A DNA stretch of 64,000 nt from Rhodospirillaceae bacterium (lineage in GTDB: Bacteria > Pseudomonadota > Alphaproteobacteria > GCA-2731375): contig JABIWH010000006.1 of the NCBI GenBank assembly GCA_018701215.1, positions 1 to 64,000 of the forward strand, given 5' to 3'. The first letter of the stretch is position 1; every line of letters begins with the position of its first letter. Positions 9,055 to 17,874 of the stretch are shown piece after piece. The position numbers and the translations under genes were made by a program. The notes under the pieces are model-generated. The model ran no database searches. It was not told where the DNA came from and was given only the letters and a program-made list of their open reading frames with translations.

Positions 9055-9852
9055 CTAGAGATCATCCAGGGTCGGGGTGCGGTAGCGGTCTTCGGCATCG
9101 TCCCAACCCTTGAAGTTCGGTGTGCGTTTTTCGGCAAAGGCGGCGCGGGATTCCATCAGATCGCTCTTGGCGCCGTGATCATGCAGGGCGCCGGCCAGAC
9201 GCTCCATATCAGGCGCCACAGCCGGACGCATCTGGCGCATCATGTGCACCGTGTTGACGCGGGAAGCGGGCGGCAGGGTCAACAGATGTGCCGCCATTTC
9301 CATGGCCGTCGGCATCAATTGGTCGGCATCCACCACCCGGTTAACGAAGCCGATCTCGTAGAAGCGCTGCGCCGTGAAGCGGAAGCCCAGTGCCATCTCC
9401 ATGGCCACCGCATAGGGTAGATTGGCAATATGGCCGTGATTGTAGCCGCCCAGCAACCAGCGTTTGGCTTCCGAAATCTCGAACACCGCCTCGTGCACGG
9501 CAACGCGCAGGTCCGTGCCTTCCGCCAGCATGAAGCCGCCGCCCATGGCAAAGCCGTTGATGGCGCCGATCACGGGTTTTTCCAGGGTGCCGTCGCGGTA
9601 AGGGTCCGCTAGTTGCAATACCTTGCCACCCGGCCTGCCATGTTCCAGGGTTTCCTTCATATCCTCGCCAGCACAAAAGCCCCGCCCCGTGCCGGTAAAT
9701 ATGGCGACCTCCAATTCCTTGCTCTCGCGGAATTCCGTCCAGGTTTCCGCCAGCATGGTGCGCATTTCCGTATTCAGGGCGTTCAGGCGCTCGGGCCGGT
9801 TCATTCTGACCACAAAGATTTGTCCGTGACGCTCTGTCTCGACAACAGCCAT
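9055..9852 (-). CDS. Enoyl-CoA hydratase/isomerase family protein
   Basis: 265-residue crotonase-fold protein. GRGFCAGEDMKE near residue 58 and GAINGFAMGGGFMLAEGTDLRVA near 98 form the oxyanion hole and CoA-binding core. Members hydrate, isomerise or hydrolyse acyl-CoA thioesters. The usual catalytic glutamate position after GGG is occupied by AEGTD, so a Glu is present. No other beta-oxidation gene is adjacent. Confidence 0.9.
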   Translation of the reverse strand: MAVVETERHGQIFVVRMNRPERLNALNTEMRTMLAETWTEFRESKELEVAIFTGTGRGFCAGEDMKETLEHGRPGGKVLQLADPYRDGTLEKPVIGAINGFAMGGGFMLAEGTDLRVAVHEAVFEISEAKRWLLGGYNHGHIANLPYAVAMEMALGFRFTAQRFYEIGFVNRVVDADQLMPTAMEMAAHLLTLPPASRVNTVHMMRQMRPAVAPDMERLAGALHDHGAKSDLMESRAAFAEKRTPNFKGWDDAEDRYRTPTLDDL

Positions 9853-9942
9853 GTCTAAAGTCTCCCGCCGCGATGGGCATTGATGGGTTGATAGTCTCTG
9901 AATAGAAGGATAGCGGCTGATGCAAAGATGGCAACCTTGGCC

Positions 9943-10428
9943 CTAGCCCTCGCTCTCACCCGGCATCCACGCCGCACCGTGGGCACTTTCGGCCTGGCCA
10001 TCGACGATGCGGAATTGTTCGATAACTCCGTCATCGCCAATAGATCGTTCGATGCCCAGCAGAGTGCCCAGCGGATGATCGCACAGAGAGACGGCGAAGC
10101 CGGCTTCCTCGCGGGCCGCCGTTAGGGCCGTATCACGGCTGGGGGCGCTGTAACGGGCCATGAAATGATCCGCCAGGGTTTCGACGACGGCTTCAAAATC
10201 CGCCGCCTCGATCTCCTGGACGATGACGAATGTCGACCAGCCGAAGCCGGACGTCCCCATGAAGGCCGTGGCGAAGGCAATCTCGTCGGCGCCGTCCAAA
10301 TTCTCTGGATCAACATCCCCGCCCGCGAAAGCGAAGGCGCCAGAGACGGCCCATTCGCCCGGCTGGGCCGGATTGTCAAAGATGTATTCGTCGGATTGAT
10401 CGATCCGTATGGTCATCGGGAATTTCAT
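9943..10428 (-). CDS. Conserved hypothetical protein, DUF6505-like
   Basis: 161-residue soluble protein without signal peptide or membrane segment. The pattern TIRIDQSD near residue 6, EWAVSGAFAFAG near 25 and SFAVSLC-like HPLGTLLGIER near 120 resembles the alphaproteobacterial family I recall as DUF6505; function is unknown. It is divergent from tupA with about 80 bp between starts, so the two may share a control region. An internal ATG at 10416 is an alternative start. Confidence 0.65.
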   Translation of the reverse strand: MKFPMTIRIDQSDEYIFDNPAQPGEWAVSGAFAFAGGDVDPENLDGADEIAFATAFMGTSGFGWSTFVIVQEIEAADFEAVVETLADHFMARYSAPSRDTALTAAREEAGFAVSLCDHPLGTLLGIERSIGDDGVIEQFRIVDGQAESAHGAAWMPGESEG

Positions 10429-10508
10429 GCCCGGACCATAGCAGAGCGACGCGAAATTGTCCGGAACGGCGGTTGCTGAGCGGTACCGCTTCCGGCATAT
10501 TGCGGCCC

Positions 10509-11342
10509 ATGTCGAAGATCATCGTAAAAGCTTTTTTCGCGCTGCCGCTCCTGACACTTTTTTTTGCCGCCCCTGCCCCGGGAATGGCCGGAGAGCGCTT
10601 CATCACCCTGGCCTCGACCACCTCCACCGTCGCCTCCGGCCTATACGACCGCATCCTGCCGTTGTTCACCAAGAAAACCGGCATCGCCGTGCATGTCATC
10701 GCGGTGGGTACCGGCCAGGCCTTGCGCCTATCGCAGAATGGCGATGCGGATGGCTTGTTGGTGCATCACCCGCCCTCGGAACAGGCTTTCGTCGAGGCTG
10801 GCTTCGGCATCGACCGCCGGTTGGTCATGTATAACCAGTTCCTGATCGCCGGGCCCAAGAACGATCCCGCGAAAGCCGCCGGCGCGGACAATGTATCCGA
10901 GGCCTTGCGCCGTATCGCGGCCAAAGGTGCGCCCTTTATCTCCCGCGCGGATGATAGCGGCACCCACAAGAAGGAACTTGGATTGTGGCGGTCGGCCAGG
11001 ATTGATCCCAAACCGGGTTCCGGGATCTGGTATATGGAGACTGGTTCAGGCATGGGCGCCACCCTGCGCATGGCCACCGCGACCAGCGGCTATACCCTGA
11101 CCGACCGGGGCACCTGGCTAAGCTATCGCGACAAAGGCGGGATGGCCGCAATTTTCGACAAAGCAGACCCAGGCCTGCGCAACCAATACAGCGTCATCAT
11201 GGTCAATCCCGCGCGCCACCCTCACGTCAAGGCGGCGGATGTCCGCAGCTTCATGGATTGGCTGACCGCACCGGCTGGACAAGCGGCCATCGCCGCCGTT
11301 ACCGTAGCAGGCGAGAAATTGTTCATTCCCAACGCTGATTAG
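10509..11342 (+). CDS. tupA: Tungstate-binding protein TupA-like
   Basis: 277-residue periplasmic binding protein with a signal peptide at 1-28 (hydrophobic FFALPLLTLFFAAPAPG, cleavage after MAG). TupA-specific stretches are STTSTVASGLYD near 36, AVGTGQALRLS near 65, SRADDSGTHKKEL near 150 and YTLTDRGTWL near 198, which contact the oxyanion. In other bacteria TupA feeds a TupB permease and TupC ATPase, but neither is adjacent: the next gene is an LLM oxidoreductase 13 bp on. The ATG at 10509 is chosen over 10473 because it places the signal peptide at the very N-terminus. Confidence 0.85.
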   Translation: MSKIIVKAFFALPLLTLFFAAPAPGMAGERFITLASTTSTVASGLYDRILPLFTKKTGIAVHVIAVGTGQALRLSQNGDADGLLVHHPPSEQAFVEAGFGIDRRLVMYNQFLIAGPKNDPAKAAGADNVSEALRRIAAKGAPFISRADDSGTHKKELGLWRSARIDPKPGSGIWYMETGSGMGATLRMATATSGYTLTDRGTWLSYRDKGGMAAIFDKADPGLRNQYSVIMVNPARHPHVKAADVRSFMDWLTAPAGQAAIAAVTVAGEKLFIPNAD

Positions 11343-11355
11343 GAGGATCACCGCC

Positions 11356-12228
11356 ATGGAATTCGGCGTGCATTTCGCAAACTTCATTTTCCCCGAGCCG
11401 GACCGGGCGGTGGAATTCTGCCAGGTGGCGGAGCGGGTGGGCTTCACCTTTGCCGTCACCATCGAACATGTGGTCCTGCCGACCAATTATAACTCTACCT
11501 ACCCCTATTCCCCGACGGGCAAGCTGCCGGGGGACCACACGACACCGCTACCCGATCCTCTGGTCTGGATGACCCATGTGGCGGCGCGTACCGAGCGGCT
11601 GCGCTTCATGACCGGGGTGTTGATTTTGCCCCAGCGCAATCCCCTGGTTCTGGCGAAACAGTTGGCGACAATGGATTACATGTCCGGCGGGCGCATGGAA
11701 CTGGGCATCGGCGTCGGCTGGCTGGAGGAAGAGTTCGACGCCCTGGGCGTGCCTTTCGCACGCCGGGGTAAGCGCACGGACGAATATATCGAGGCCATGC
11801 GCGCCTTGTGGGCCACGGATGATGCGGCCTATCACGGCGAGTTCGTCAACTTTGACGCCATGAACTGCAACCCCAAACCGATCCAGGCGGAGCTACCAAT
11901 TACCATTGGCGGGCACAGCGAATTCGCCGCCCGGCGCGCCGGCCGTCTGGGCAACGGTTACTTCCCGGCCACCGGCTGGGCCGGGGATATCAAGCCGTTG
12001 CTGGCCACGGTACGCCAGGAAGCGGAAAATGCGGACCGCAGCCCCGATCAGGTCCAGATCACTACCGGCCTGGACCCGGACGACCCCGTCGGTTCCGCCC
12101 AACGCATGGCGGAGTTGGGCGCCAGCCGCTTTGCCATACCGTCCGCTATCTTTGAAGGCGATTTCGCCGACAAGCTGGAGCGCTATGCAGGGGAGGTTAT
12201 CGCGCCCGTCAAGGAACGGCTGGGTTAG
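11356..12228 (+). CDS. LLM-class flavin- or F420-dependent oxidoreductase
   Basis: 290-residue luciferase-like TIM barrel. FGVHFANFIFPEP at the N-terminus, LRFMTGVLILPQRNPLVLAKQLATMD near 92 and GRMELGIGVGWLEEEF near 115 are typical of the TIGR03619-type branch. Members oxidise or reduce substrates with F420 or FMN; which cofactor is used here cannot be read. A strong AGGAGG site precedes the ATG. Same strand as tupA, 13 bp behind it, so likely co-transcribed. Confidence 0.85.
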   Translation: MEFGVHFANFIFPEPDRAVEFCQVAERVGFTFAVTIEHVVLPTNYNSTYPYSPTGKLPGDHTTPLPDPLVWMTHVAARTERLRFMTGVLILPQRNPLVLAKQLATMDYMSGGRMELGIGVGWLEEEFDALGVPFARRGKRTDEYIEAMRALWATDDAAYHGEFVNFDAMNCNPKPIQAELPITIGGHSEFAARRAGRLGNGYFPATGWAGDIKPLLATVRQEAENADRSPDQVQITTGLDPDDPVGSAQRMAELGASRFAIPSAIFEGDFADKLERYAGEVIAPVKERLG

Positions 12229-12245
12229 CGGAGCTTAATAAGGCC

Positions 12246-12703
12246 TCAAACGGCGCGAAGTTTTTGCAGGAATTGATCGACCTGTGCGTCCAGATCGGCG
12301 GAATGGCGCATCAGGCCATCGGCGGCATTCAACACTTCCGAAGTCATTTCATTGGTGCGCCCGGCTGCCTGGGCAACTTCGTTCACGCCGTCGCCAACCT
12401 CGCGTGTGCCGTTGGCTGCGTCTCGGACATGACGGCTTATCTCGCCCGTCGCCTCCGCCTGACGGTCGCCTGACTGTACGATAGCGGCGGCATTTTCATC
12501 CAAAGTCTCGATCGTGCCATTGATGCCGCGGATCGCCACGACAGTTTCTTCCGTCTGACTCCGGATAGCATCGATCAAGGTATCGATCTCATGCGTCGAA
12601 GACGCGGTTTGCGTTGCCAGGTTCTTCACTTCACCGGCGACGACGGCAAAGCCTTTTCCGGCCTCCCGGCCCGTGCGGCTTCAATCGTCGCGTTGAGGGC
12701 CGC
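12246..12703 (-). pseudogene. Methyl-accepting chemotaxis protein, 3' remnant with frameshift
   Basis: Reading toward lower coordinates, the conserved hairpin tip ALNATIEAARAG is in one frame, and the continuation GKGFAVVAGEVKNLATQTA is in another. Restoring one G in the G-run at 12665-12667 joins them (the expected codons for AGEAG). Nothing upstream of ALNATIE resembles an MCP: the sensor, HAMP and first half of the signalling domain are gone. The downstream part runs 127 codons to a normal C-terminus ending LQKLRAV. A dead gene fragment, probably left by a deletion plus a single-base loss. Confidence 0.85.
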
Positions 12704-13102
12704 ACAGGGCCCCTGAAAACTAAACGGTACGAATGTCACTGCCAGTGGGATCATCACCGATCCCAATAGGCGCGCATTTCGGTCCCCCATGATCTTTACC
12801 CCATACCATATCTGTTCAAAACCGGATCGCAACGAACGGAAAAATGATCTCCGCATGTACCCGCCGTCCCCAAAAGACCCCGTGACGTTCCCCTCGCAAC
12901 CCGAAGCCCTGAATTTCAGATCATTGTCAAATGATCCTTAATGCCCCGTTAAGGCTGTATGACAAATTGGTTACCAAATTAGATATTCCGCATATCTTGG
13001 TTACATTCCTTACATGGAGCAAACAAGACACTCCTGGACCTTGCACCGTGCCTGATGGCATAGTCCGGCCAGTTTATCTTTGCCGCTTTGGGGAGCGCGT
13101 TC
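12704..13102. other. Intergenic stretch, no gene recognised
   Basis: About 400 bp between the chemoreceptor remnant and the aldolase gene. Short open frames exist but none resembles a protein family or has a convincing ribosome site. The 130 bp before 13103 are more AT-rich than the surroundings and probably hold the promoter of the aldolase-type gene. Confidence 0.5.
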
Positions 13103-13885
13103 ATGAATATCTCGGTCTTACAGTCCAATAACAGCACGCAGAATGATCCGGCCCAACAGCAGGCCCGCATTGATCTTGCCGCATCGCACCGCCTGGCTGT
13201 CCAGCACGGTCTGCACGAGGGCATCTTCAATCACTTCACCCTGGCCGTGCCGAACACCGATGACCGCTATTATCAGATCCCCTTTGGCCTGCACTGGTCC
13301 GAGGTCCGCGCCTCATCCTTCATGGAGGTGAGTTTTGAGGGCGAGGTGCTGGTGGGCGAGGGCGAGGTTGAACGCTCCGGCTATTGCATTCATGCGCCCA
13401 TGCACCGCCTGTCGAAAGAAGCCGCCTGTGTGCTGCACACCCATATGCCCTTTGCCTCCGCCCTGTCGCGGCTAAAGGATCAACGCATTCTGCCCATCGG
13501 CCAGACTGAACTGGGTGTCGCCATGCAAACCGCCTATGACGACGAATACACCGGCCCCGCCTTTGATCCGGCCGAGGGCGAGCGTCTGCTGGAGGCAATT
13601 GGCGACAAGAAAATCCTGATGATGGCCAATCACGGCGCCGCCACGATTGGCCGCACCGTGGCCGACGCCTATGACCGCATGTACTATCTTGAGCGGGTGG
13701 CGCAGGTACAGCTCTATGCCATGTGGACCGGACAGCCCCTGCATGTGCTGAGCCAGGAGGTGATTGATAAATCCATCGCCGCCTTCAAGCAATCACCGAC
13801 CTATTATGGCCGCTCCAACGCCGAGCATCATTTCGATGCCCTAAAACGCATGCTGGACAAGGAACAGCCCGACTATAAGGATTAG
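13103..13885 (+). CDS. Class II aldolase/adducin family protein
   Basis: 260 residues. Metal ligands HTHMPFASAL near residue 113 and MANHGAATIG near 175 are typical of fuculose-phosphate aldolase-like folds; a substrate-side HEGIFNHFTLAVP lies near 38. Members split or decarboxylate sugar phosphates or hydroxy acids. The ATG at 13103 has GGGGAG eight bases upstream; the longer frame starts at a TTG overlapping that site. Convergent with the TauD-type dioxygenase gene. Confidence 0.85.
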   Translation: MNISVLQSNNSTQNDPAQQQARIDLAASHRLAVQHGLHEGIFNHFTLAVPNTDDRYYQIPFGLHWSEVRASSFMEVSFEGEVLVGEGEVERSGYCIHAPMHRLSKEAACVLHTHMPFASALSRLKDQRILPIGQTELGVAMQTAYDDEYTGPAFDPAEGERLLEAIGDKKILMMANHGAATIGRTVADAYDRMYYLERVAQVQLYAMWTGQPLHVLSQEVIDKSIAAFKQSPTYYGRSNAEHHFDALKRMLDKEQPDYKD

Positions 13886-13901
13886 GCCGAAACGATCATT
13901 G

Positions 13902-14861
13902 TCAACGGCGCGCCAGTTCCTCTTCCACCGACAATATTGGCTCGCCCTCCAACGACACCGACGGCGCGCCATCGACGCCGCAGGGTACGTCTCCGACCAA
14001 AGTGATGCGGTAAAGCTGGCGGTCGAAATTGGAATCGAAAATATCGTTGGGCGCCAAGTGCGCGGTAGCGCGGTTATCCCACATGGCGATATCGCCGGCG
14101 TTCCATTTGAAGCGCACGGTGAACTCTGTTCGCACCACGTGTTCCCACAGCATTTCCAATAACCGCTGGCTTTCCCGGGGGCTGACCCCGACAATCGATT
14201 TCACGAATGACGGGCTGAGAAACAACAGACGCTCGCCGGATTCCGGATGCACGGTGACCATTGGATGCTCTGTCTTCAAGGTCCGGCGTTTGACGCTTTT
14301 ATCATATTCATCAACGGTTTTTGCACCGGCGGGCGGCGCGAAGGCATGGATGCAACGCAGACCATCGACCAGCTGCTTAATTGGCGCCGACAGCGCGTCG
14401 TAGGCGACGGCCAGATTGGTCCACATGGTATCACCGCCAAAAGGCGGCACGGTGACGCCGCGCAGGATCGAGGCCCGGGGCGGATTGACGGCGGCGGTTA
14501 TATCGGTGTGCCAACCGACCCATGGGGTGGCCAGCCGTTCTTCGCGGTGACTGTTGGCGGTCCGGTTCTTGGCGATGGAGTAAATCTCGGGGTAGCCGTC
14601 CTCATGGCCGAACACGGCGTGGCCGATGGTCGGCTGCCCGAACTGGCGCGCGAAAGCAACATGAGCGGCGTGATCGAGATTTTGTTGGCGGAAGAAGATC
14701 ACCTTCCACTTCACCATGGCTTCGTTGATTTCCTGACGCAGCGCCGGGGCCAGCGGCTGGCTCAAATCCACACCCGAAATTTCCGCGCCGATGTGAAGGG
14801 TTTGCGGTGTGATGTTGATAGAAGCGCTTTCCCCGACCGTTTCCGGCGACACTGAAGTCAT
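13902..14861 (-). CDS. TauD/TfdA family Fe(II)/2-oxoglutarate dioxygenase
   Basis: 319 residues. The iron triad is visible as WHTDITAAVNPP near residue 115 (His and Asp) and the distal His in MWDNRATAHLAPND near 262; the 2-oxoglutarate-binding Arg lies in RQLYRITLVGD near 281. TDAR-like SREL region is absent, so the substrate (taurine, 2,4-D, alkyl sulfate or other) cannot be assigned. Transcribed alone, with a 176 bp gap before the DsrE gene. Confidence 0.9.
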   Translation of the reverse strand: MTSVSPETVGESASINITPQTLHIGAEISGVDLSQPLAPALRQEINEAMVKWKVIFFRQQNLDHAAHVAFARQFGQPTIGHAVFGHEDGYPEIYSIAKNRTANSHREERLATPWVGWHTDITAAVNPPRASILRGVTVPPFGGDTMWTNLAVAYDALSAPIKQLVDGLRCIHAFAPPAGAKTVDEYDKSVKRRTLKTEHPMVTVHPESGERLLFLSPSFVKSIVGVSPRESQRLLEMLWEHVVRTEFTVRFKWNAGDIAMWDNRATAHLAPNDIFDSNFDRQLYRITLVGDVPCGVDGAPSVSLEGEPILSVEEELARR

Positions 14862-15038
14862 GACTTATCCCCTGTATTCCCTCACCCCGGACCTAGGATG
14901 CAAGTCACAGCTTAGAACGCCTGATCATAACCGTCCAGATCACGCCACAATGAAGAAGCGGCGCCGACGAGAGCCCGAAACTGTCCTGGGACCTCATTCG
15001 GCGCCGCAGCTTAGCTTCAAATGAAACGTGGTCGGACG

Positions 15039-15398
15039 CTACATCAGAGTGACAGCCCCATTGTCCGTATATTCTATCACTCTCGGTATGCCGGCAAGCT
15101 CGGCACCGTCGATCAGGTCTTCGGCCTGTAGGCCATGCGCCGCCGCACACGCCGGGCATACCCACAGCTTGCCGCCATTCTCCATCAGGGCATCGCGGAA
15201 AGTGCTGAGTGGGTTGTAGCCCGCCGCCTCGATCCCGTTGGCACCTTCCTTGGTTGCCAACTGGATTGCATCGGAAGTCAGGAACATGGTGGTTTCCCTG
15301 TCGCTGGCCGCCGCCGCGCTGGCCGCGAGAAAGGCGATCGTGGCCCGTTCCGCGTCGCTCTTACCAAATGCACAGTTGATCAATACCTTGCCACTCAT
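15039..15398 (-). CDS. DsrE family protein
   Basis: 119-residue protein of the DsrE/TusD-like fold: KVLINCAFGKSDAERATIAFLAA at the start, a middle TMFLTSDAIQLAT near 38 and a cysteine pair in LWVCPACAAAHGL near 76. The two cysteines could carry sulfur or a disulfide; the family handles persulfide transfer in sulfur oxidisers, but many members have unknown roles. The ATG at 15398 has AGAGGATAAG before it; the longer open frame to 15686 is non-coding in appearance. Confidence 0.8.
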   Translation of the reverse strand: MSGKVLINCAFGKSDAERATIAFLAASAAAASDRETTMFLTSDAIQLATKEGANGIEAAGYNPLSTFRDALMENGGKLWVCPACAAAHGLQAEDLIDGAELAGIPRVIEYTDNGAVTLM

Positions 15399-15537
15399 TG
15401 TTCTTATCCTCTTAGGGTTTCCTCGGGTTAACGTCCGCCAACATTGCCCGCCCGGCGTCATTTCAGCGTGAGTTCCGGGCATCGGAAGCCGTGAATAAGG
15501 CGTGAGAAAACAGATGCTAATCGTTAGATTCTGACGC

Positions 15538-15918
15538 TTAAGCCGATGCCGGGGCCTCTGCCTCCAGGCCTGGATAGCCGTCGGGAAAGATGTGCATGCC
15601 GTCCGGCCCCAAGGGTAGGTCGATCGCCTCGACCACCGCATCAATAGGCAGGTCGCCATATAGATGAGGGAATAGCTGCCCGCCACGGGATGCTTCCCAT
15701 TTCAAGGCCGGGCCCAGCTTGTCCGCCGCCACGGCGAGCATGATCAGGCCCGCCTGTCCGGCACGGTGAATGGCGACGGAGGTGCGGACCTGGGCGAGGG
15801 TGGAGAAATGCATGAAGCCATCCCGCAGATCATCGGCGGACCCTGCATATGTACCCAGCCCTTGTGCTGCGCGCCAGGCCGCGTCCTCGCAGACGTGATA
15901 GATTGTTTTCTCGCTCAT
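15538..15918 (-). CDS. DUF952 domain protein
   Basis: 126 residues. TIYHVCEDAAW at the N-terminus, DDLRDGFMHFSTLAQV near 30, LKWEASRGGQLFPHLYG near 75 match DUF952, a compact fold related to ADP-ribosyltransferase-like proteins of unknown role. The start codon overlaps the stop of the upstream SDR gene (ATGA), so translation is probably coupled. Confidence 0.85.
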   Translation of the reverse strand: MSEKTIYHVCEDAAWRAAQGLGTYAGSADDLRDGFMHFSTLAQVRTSVAIHRAGQAGLIMLAVAADKLGPALKWEASRGGQLFPHLYGDLPIDAVVEAIDLPLGPDGMHIFPDGYPGLEAEAPASA

Positions 15919-16685
15919 GCCGCCATCCAACCGCCGTCCACCATCAGGTTTTCGCCGGTAATATAGCGCGCCTCGTCGCTGGCGAGAAAGGCCACGGCGG
16001 AGGCGACATCATCGGGTTGGCCCAGGCGCGGCAGAGGCGTGCGGCGTTCTGAATAGTCGATTAGCGCCGCTTCGTTGGCCCGGCCCGGCTTGCCGGTGAC
16101 AATCTTGCCCGGTGCCACGGCATTACAGATGATTTGCCGGGCGCCATAGTCGGCGGCAATCTGCCGGGTCATGTACACCACCGCCGCCTTGCCCGTGCCA
16201 TAGGCAATGTCGCCGGGCGAGGAAATCATGCCGTGTTGGGAGGAAATATTGACAATCCGCCCGCGCGCCTCGGCCCGTGGCTCCTGAGTTAGAAACTGTT
16301 GCACCGCGCGCTTGCAGCCCAGAAACACGCCCTTGGCATTGACGGCAATGACCTGGTCCCATTCGTCTTCCGCCGTGTCCAGCAATGGCTTGCCCACTGA
16401 TATGGCGGCGTTGTTGATCATCACATCCAGGCGGCCATGTTCGGCTACGACGCCACTGACGGCCCGGTCCAGATCATCCCACGCGGTCACATCCCCGGGC
16501 ACGAAAGAGGCCGTGCCGCCGGCTTCAATGATCTCCGTCACAGTGGGGCGCCCGCCTTCGCGTACCTCTTCGGTCCGATCAAAGATCGTTACCGCCGCGC
16601 CCTCGGCCGCAAGCTGGCGGCAGATAGCTCGGCCAATGCCCGATGATCCGCCCGTGACGATGACCGCTTTGTTTTCAAATCGCAT
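15915..16685 (-). CDS. Short-chain dehydrogenase/reductase
   Basis: 256-residue classical SDR: TGGSSGIGRAI near residue 11, NNAAIS near 88, a catalytic Ser in NISSQHGMISS near 146 and YGTGK near 161. Ends with the usual VDGGWMAA. NAD(P) specificity and substrate are not evident. First gene of a two-gene unit with the overlapping DUF952 gene. Confidence 0.9.
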   Translation of the reverse strand: MRFENKAVIVTGGSSGIGRAICRQLAAEGAAVTIFDRTEEVREGGRPTVTEIIEAGGTASFVPGDVTAWDDLDRAVSGVVAEHGRLDVMINNAAISVGKPLLDTAEDEWDQVIAVNAKGVFLGCKRAVQQFLTQEPRAEARGRIVNISSQHGMISSPGDIAYGTGKAAVVYMTRQIAADYGARQIICNAVAPGKIVTGKPGRANEAALIDYSERRTPLPRLGQPDDVASAVAFLASDEARYITGENLMVDGGWMAA

Positions 16686-16697
16686 AAAGCATCTCCT

Positions 16698-17120
16698 TCA
16701 ATCGTGTGATGTCACGCGGCCACGGGTTTTTTTCACGTTACCGCGTTTTTTCTTGCTATCCATCCGCCGGCGCTTGGCGCCCATACTTGGCTTGGTCGGA
16801 CGGCGGTGTTTCGGCGGCGTCGCGGCCTTGCGGATCAGATCGACCAGACGCGCCACGGCATCCTGTCGGTTGCGCTCCTGGCTACGGTATTGGCTGGCGG
16901 TCAACACGATAACGCCGGCCTGGGTCATGCGGCTGCCCGCGATCACACGGAGGCGGCGCAACACGGAAGGTGTGAGCGCAGGACTATGGGCGGCGTCAAA
17001 ACGCAATTGCACCGCCGTGGCGACCTTGTTCACATTCTGCCCGCCCGGACCCGGCGCGCGGATAAAGCGCTCCTCAATCTCGTCCTCGGACAGTTGGATA
17101 TGTTCGGTAACCTGTATCAT
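16698..17120 (-). CDS. arfB: Alternative ribosome-rescue hydrolase ArfB
   Basis: 140 residues. APGPGGQNVNKVATAVQLRFD near residue 22 carries the GGQ motif that hydrolyses peptidyl-tRNA in the ribosomal A site. The C-terminal tail from about 105 is strongly basic (KPSMGAKRRRMDSKKKRGNVKK), which in ArfB enters the empty mRNA channel of stalled ribosomes. Length matches YaeJ/ArfB rather than full release factors. Transcribed behind nothing obvious and 12 bp ahead of the SDR gene downstream start region. Confidence 0.92.
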   Translation of the reverse strand: MIQVTEHIQLSEDEIEERFIRAPGPGGQNVNKVATAVQLRFDAAHSPALTPSVLRRLRVIAGSRMTQAGVIVLTASQYRSQERNRQDAVARLVDLIRKAATPPKHRRPTKPSMGAKRRRMDSKKKRGNVKKTRGRVTSHD

Positions 17121-17217
17121 GGCCTCTATTCGCGTCGATATCGCCTTTCATTCAGCAAGGTAGTTGTCATAGCGGCGCGCCCTTGGCAAGATCACGGCCA
17201 AATGGAGGGACCTTATC

Positions 17218-17853
17218 TTGATACATGAACTACGCATCTACACCTTGTGGCCGGGCAAGGTGCCGGAATTTCTAAAACTGGCCGAGGAACGCGCCATGGT
17301 GATCCGAGGCGATGACTGCGGCAAATGCGAAGGCTATTGGTTCACCGAATTCGGCACCCTGAACCAGATTGCCCATCTTTGGTCCTATGACGACCTCAAC
17401 GCACGGGCCGATGCCCGCGCCCGGCTGGGACAGAATCCGGACTGGGTCAAGGATTATGTGGCCCATGTGAAGCCATTGATCCGACGCCAGCAAATCCGCT
17501 TGATGCACCCGCGTTTGCCCCTCAAGCCGGTTGCCGGCGAGGGCCACGTATATGAATACCGCTACTACAAGACCCACATGGGCGCGGCTCCTGCCTTCAT
17601 CAAAGCCATCTCCGAGGCCATGCCGGCGCGGGAGCGTCATTCACAAAACGTCTGCCTGTGGCAAACGGAGGCCGAGGACCCCAACGAGGTCTCGCATCTT
17701 TGGGTCTATGATAGTCTGGCGCAGCGAGCCGAGGCCCGCGCCAATGCCATGGCCGATCCTGATTGGCAGGCCTTTTTGGGTAAGGCCGGGCAGCATCTTG
17801 AAGAGATGCGGAACATGCTGTTGCTGCCGGCATCCTTTTCACCACTCAAATAA
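17218..17853 (+). CDS. NIPSNAP family protein
   Basis: 211 residues with two tandem NIPSNAP-like ferredoxin-fold domains (about 1-100 and 108-205), each with an HLWxYDxLxxRAxARA phrase. The start is a TTG: it gives the family N-terminus MIHELRIYT and has GGAGGG nine bases upstream, and no ATG fits. The function is not known in bacteria; many occur in catabolic clusters. Followed 21 bp later by a SMP-30-like gene. Confidence 0.85.
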   Translation: MIHELRIYTLWPGKVPEFLKLAEERAMVIRGDDCGKCEGYWFTEFGTLNQIAHLWSYDDLNARADARARLGQNPDWVKDYVAHVKPLIRRQQIRLMHPRLPLKPVAGEGHVYEYRYYKTHMGAAPAFIKAISEAMPARERHSQNVCLWQTEAEDPNEVSHLWVYDSLAQRAEARANAMADPDWQAFLGKAGQHLEEMRNMLLLPASFSPLK

Positions 17854-17874
17854 CGACAAAATATAGGCGTGCAA

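Noticed and set aside
9045..9059. CTAGCAG-G-CTGCTAG palindrome between sulfotransferase and enoyl-CoA hydratase genes
   Set aside because: It is formed by two convergent TAG stops and a short spacer, without a T-run; probably incidental.
15399..15686. N-terminal extension of the DsrE gene
   Set aside because: The 96 extra codons overlap the DUF952 gene in another frame and do not resemble DsrE.
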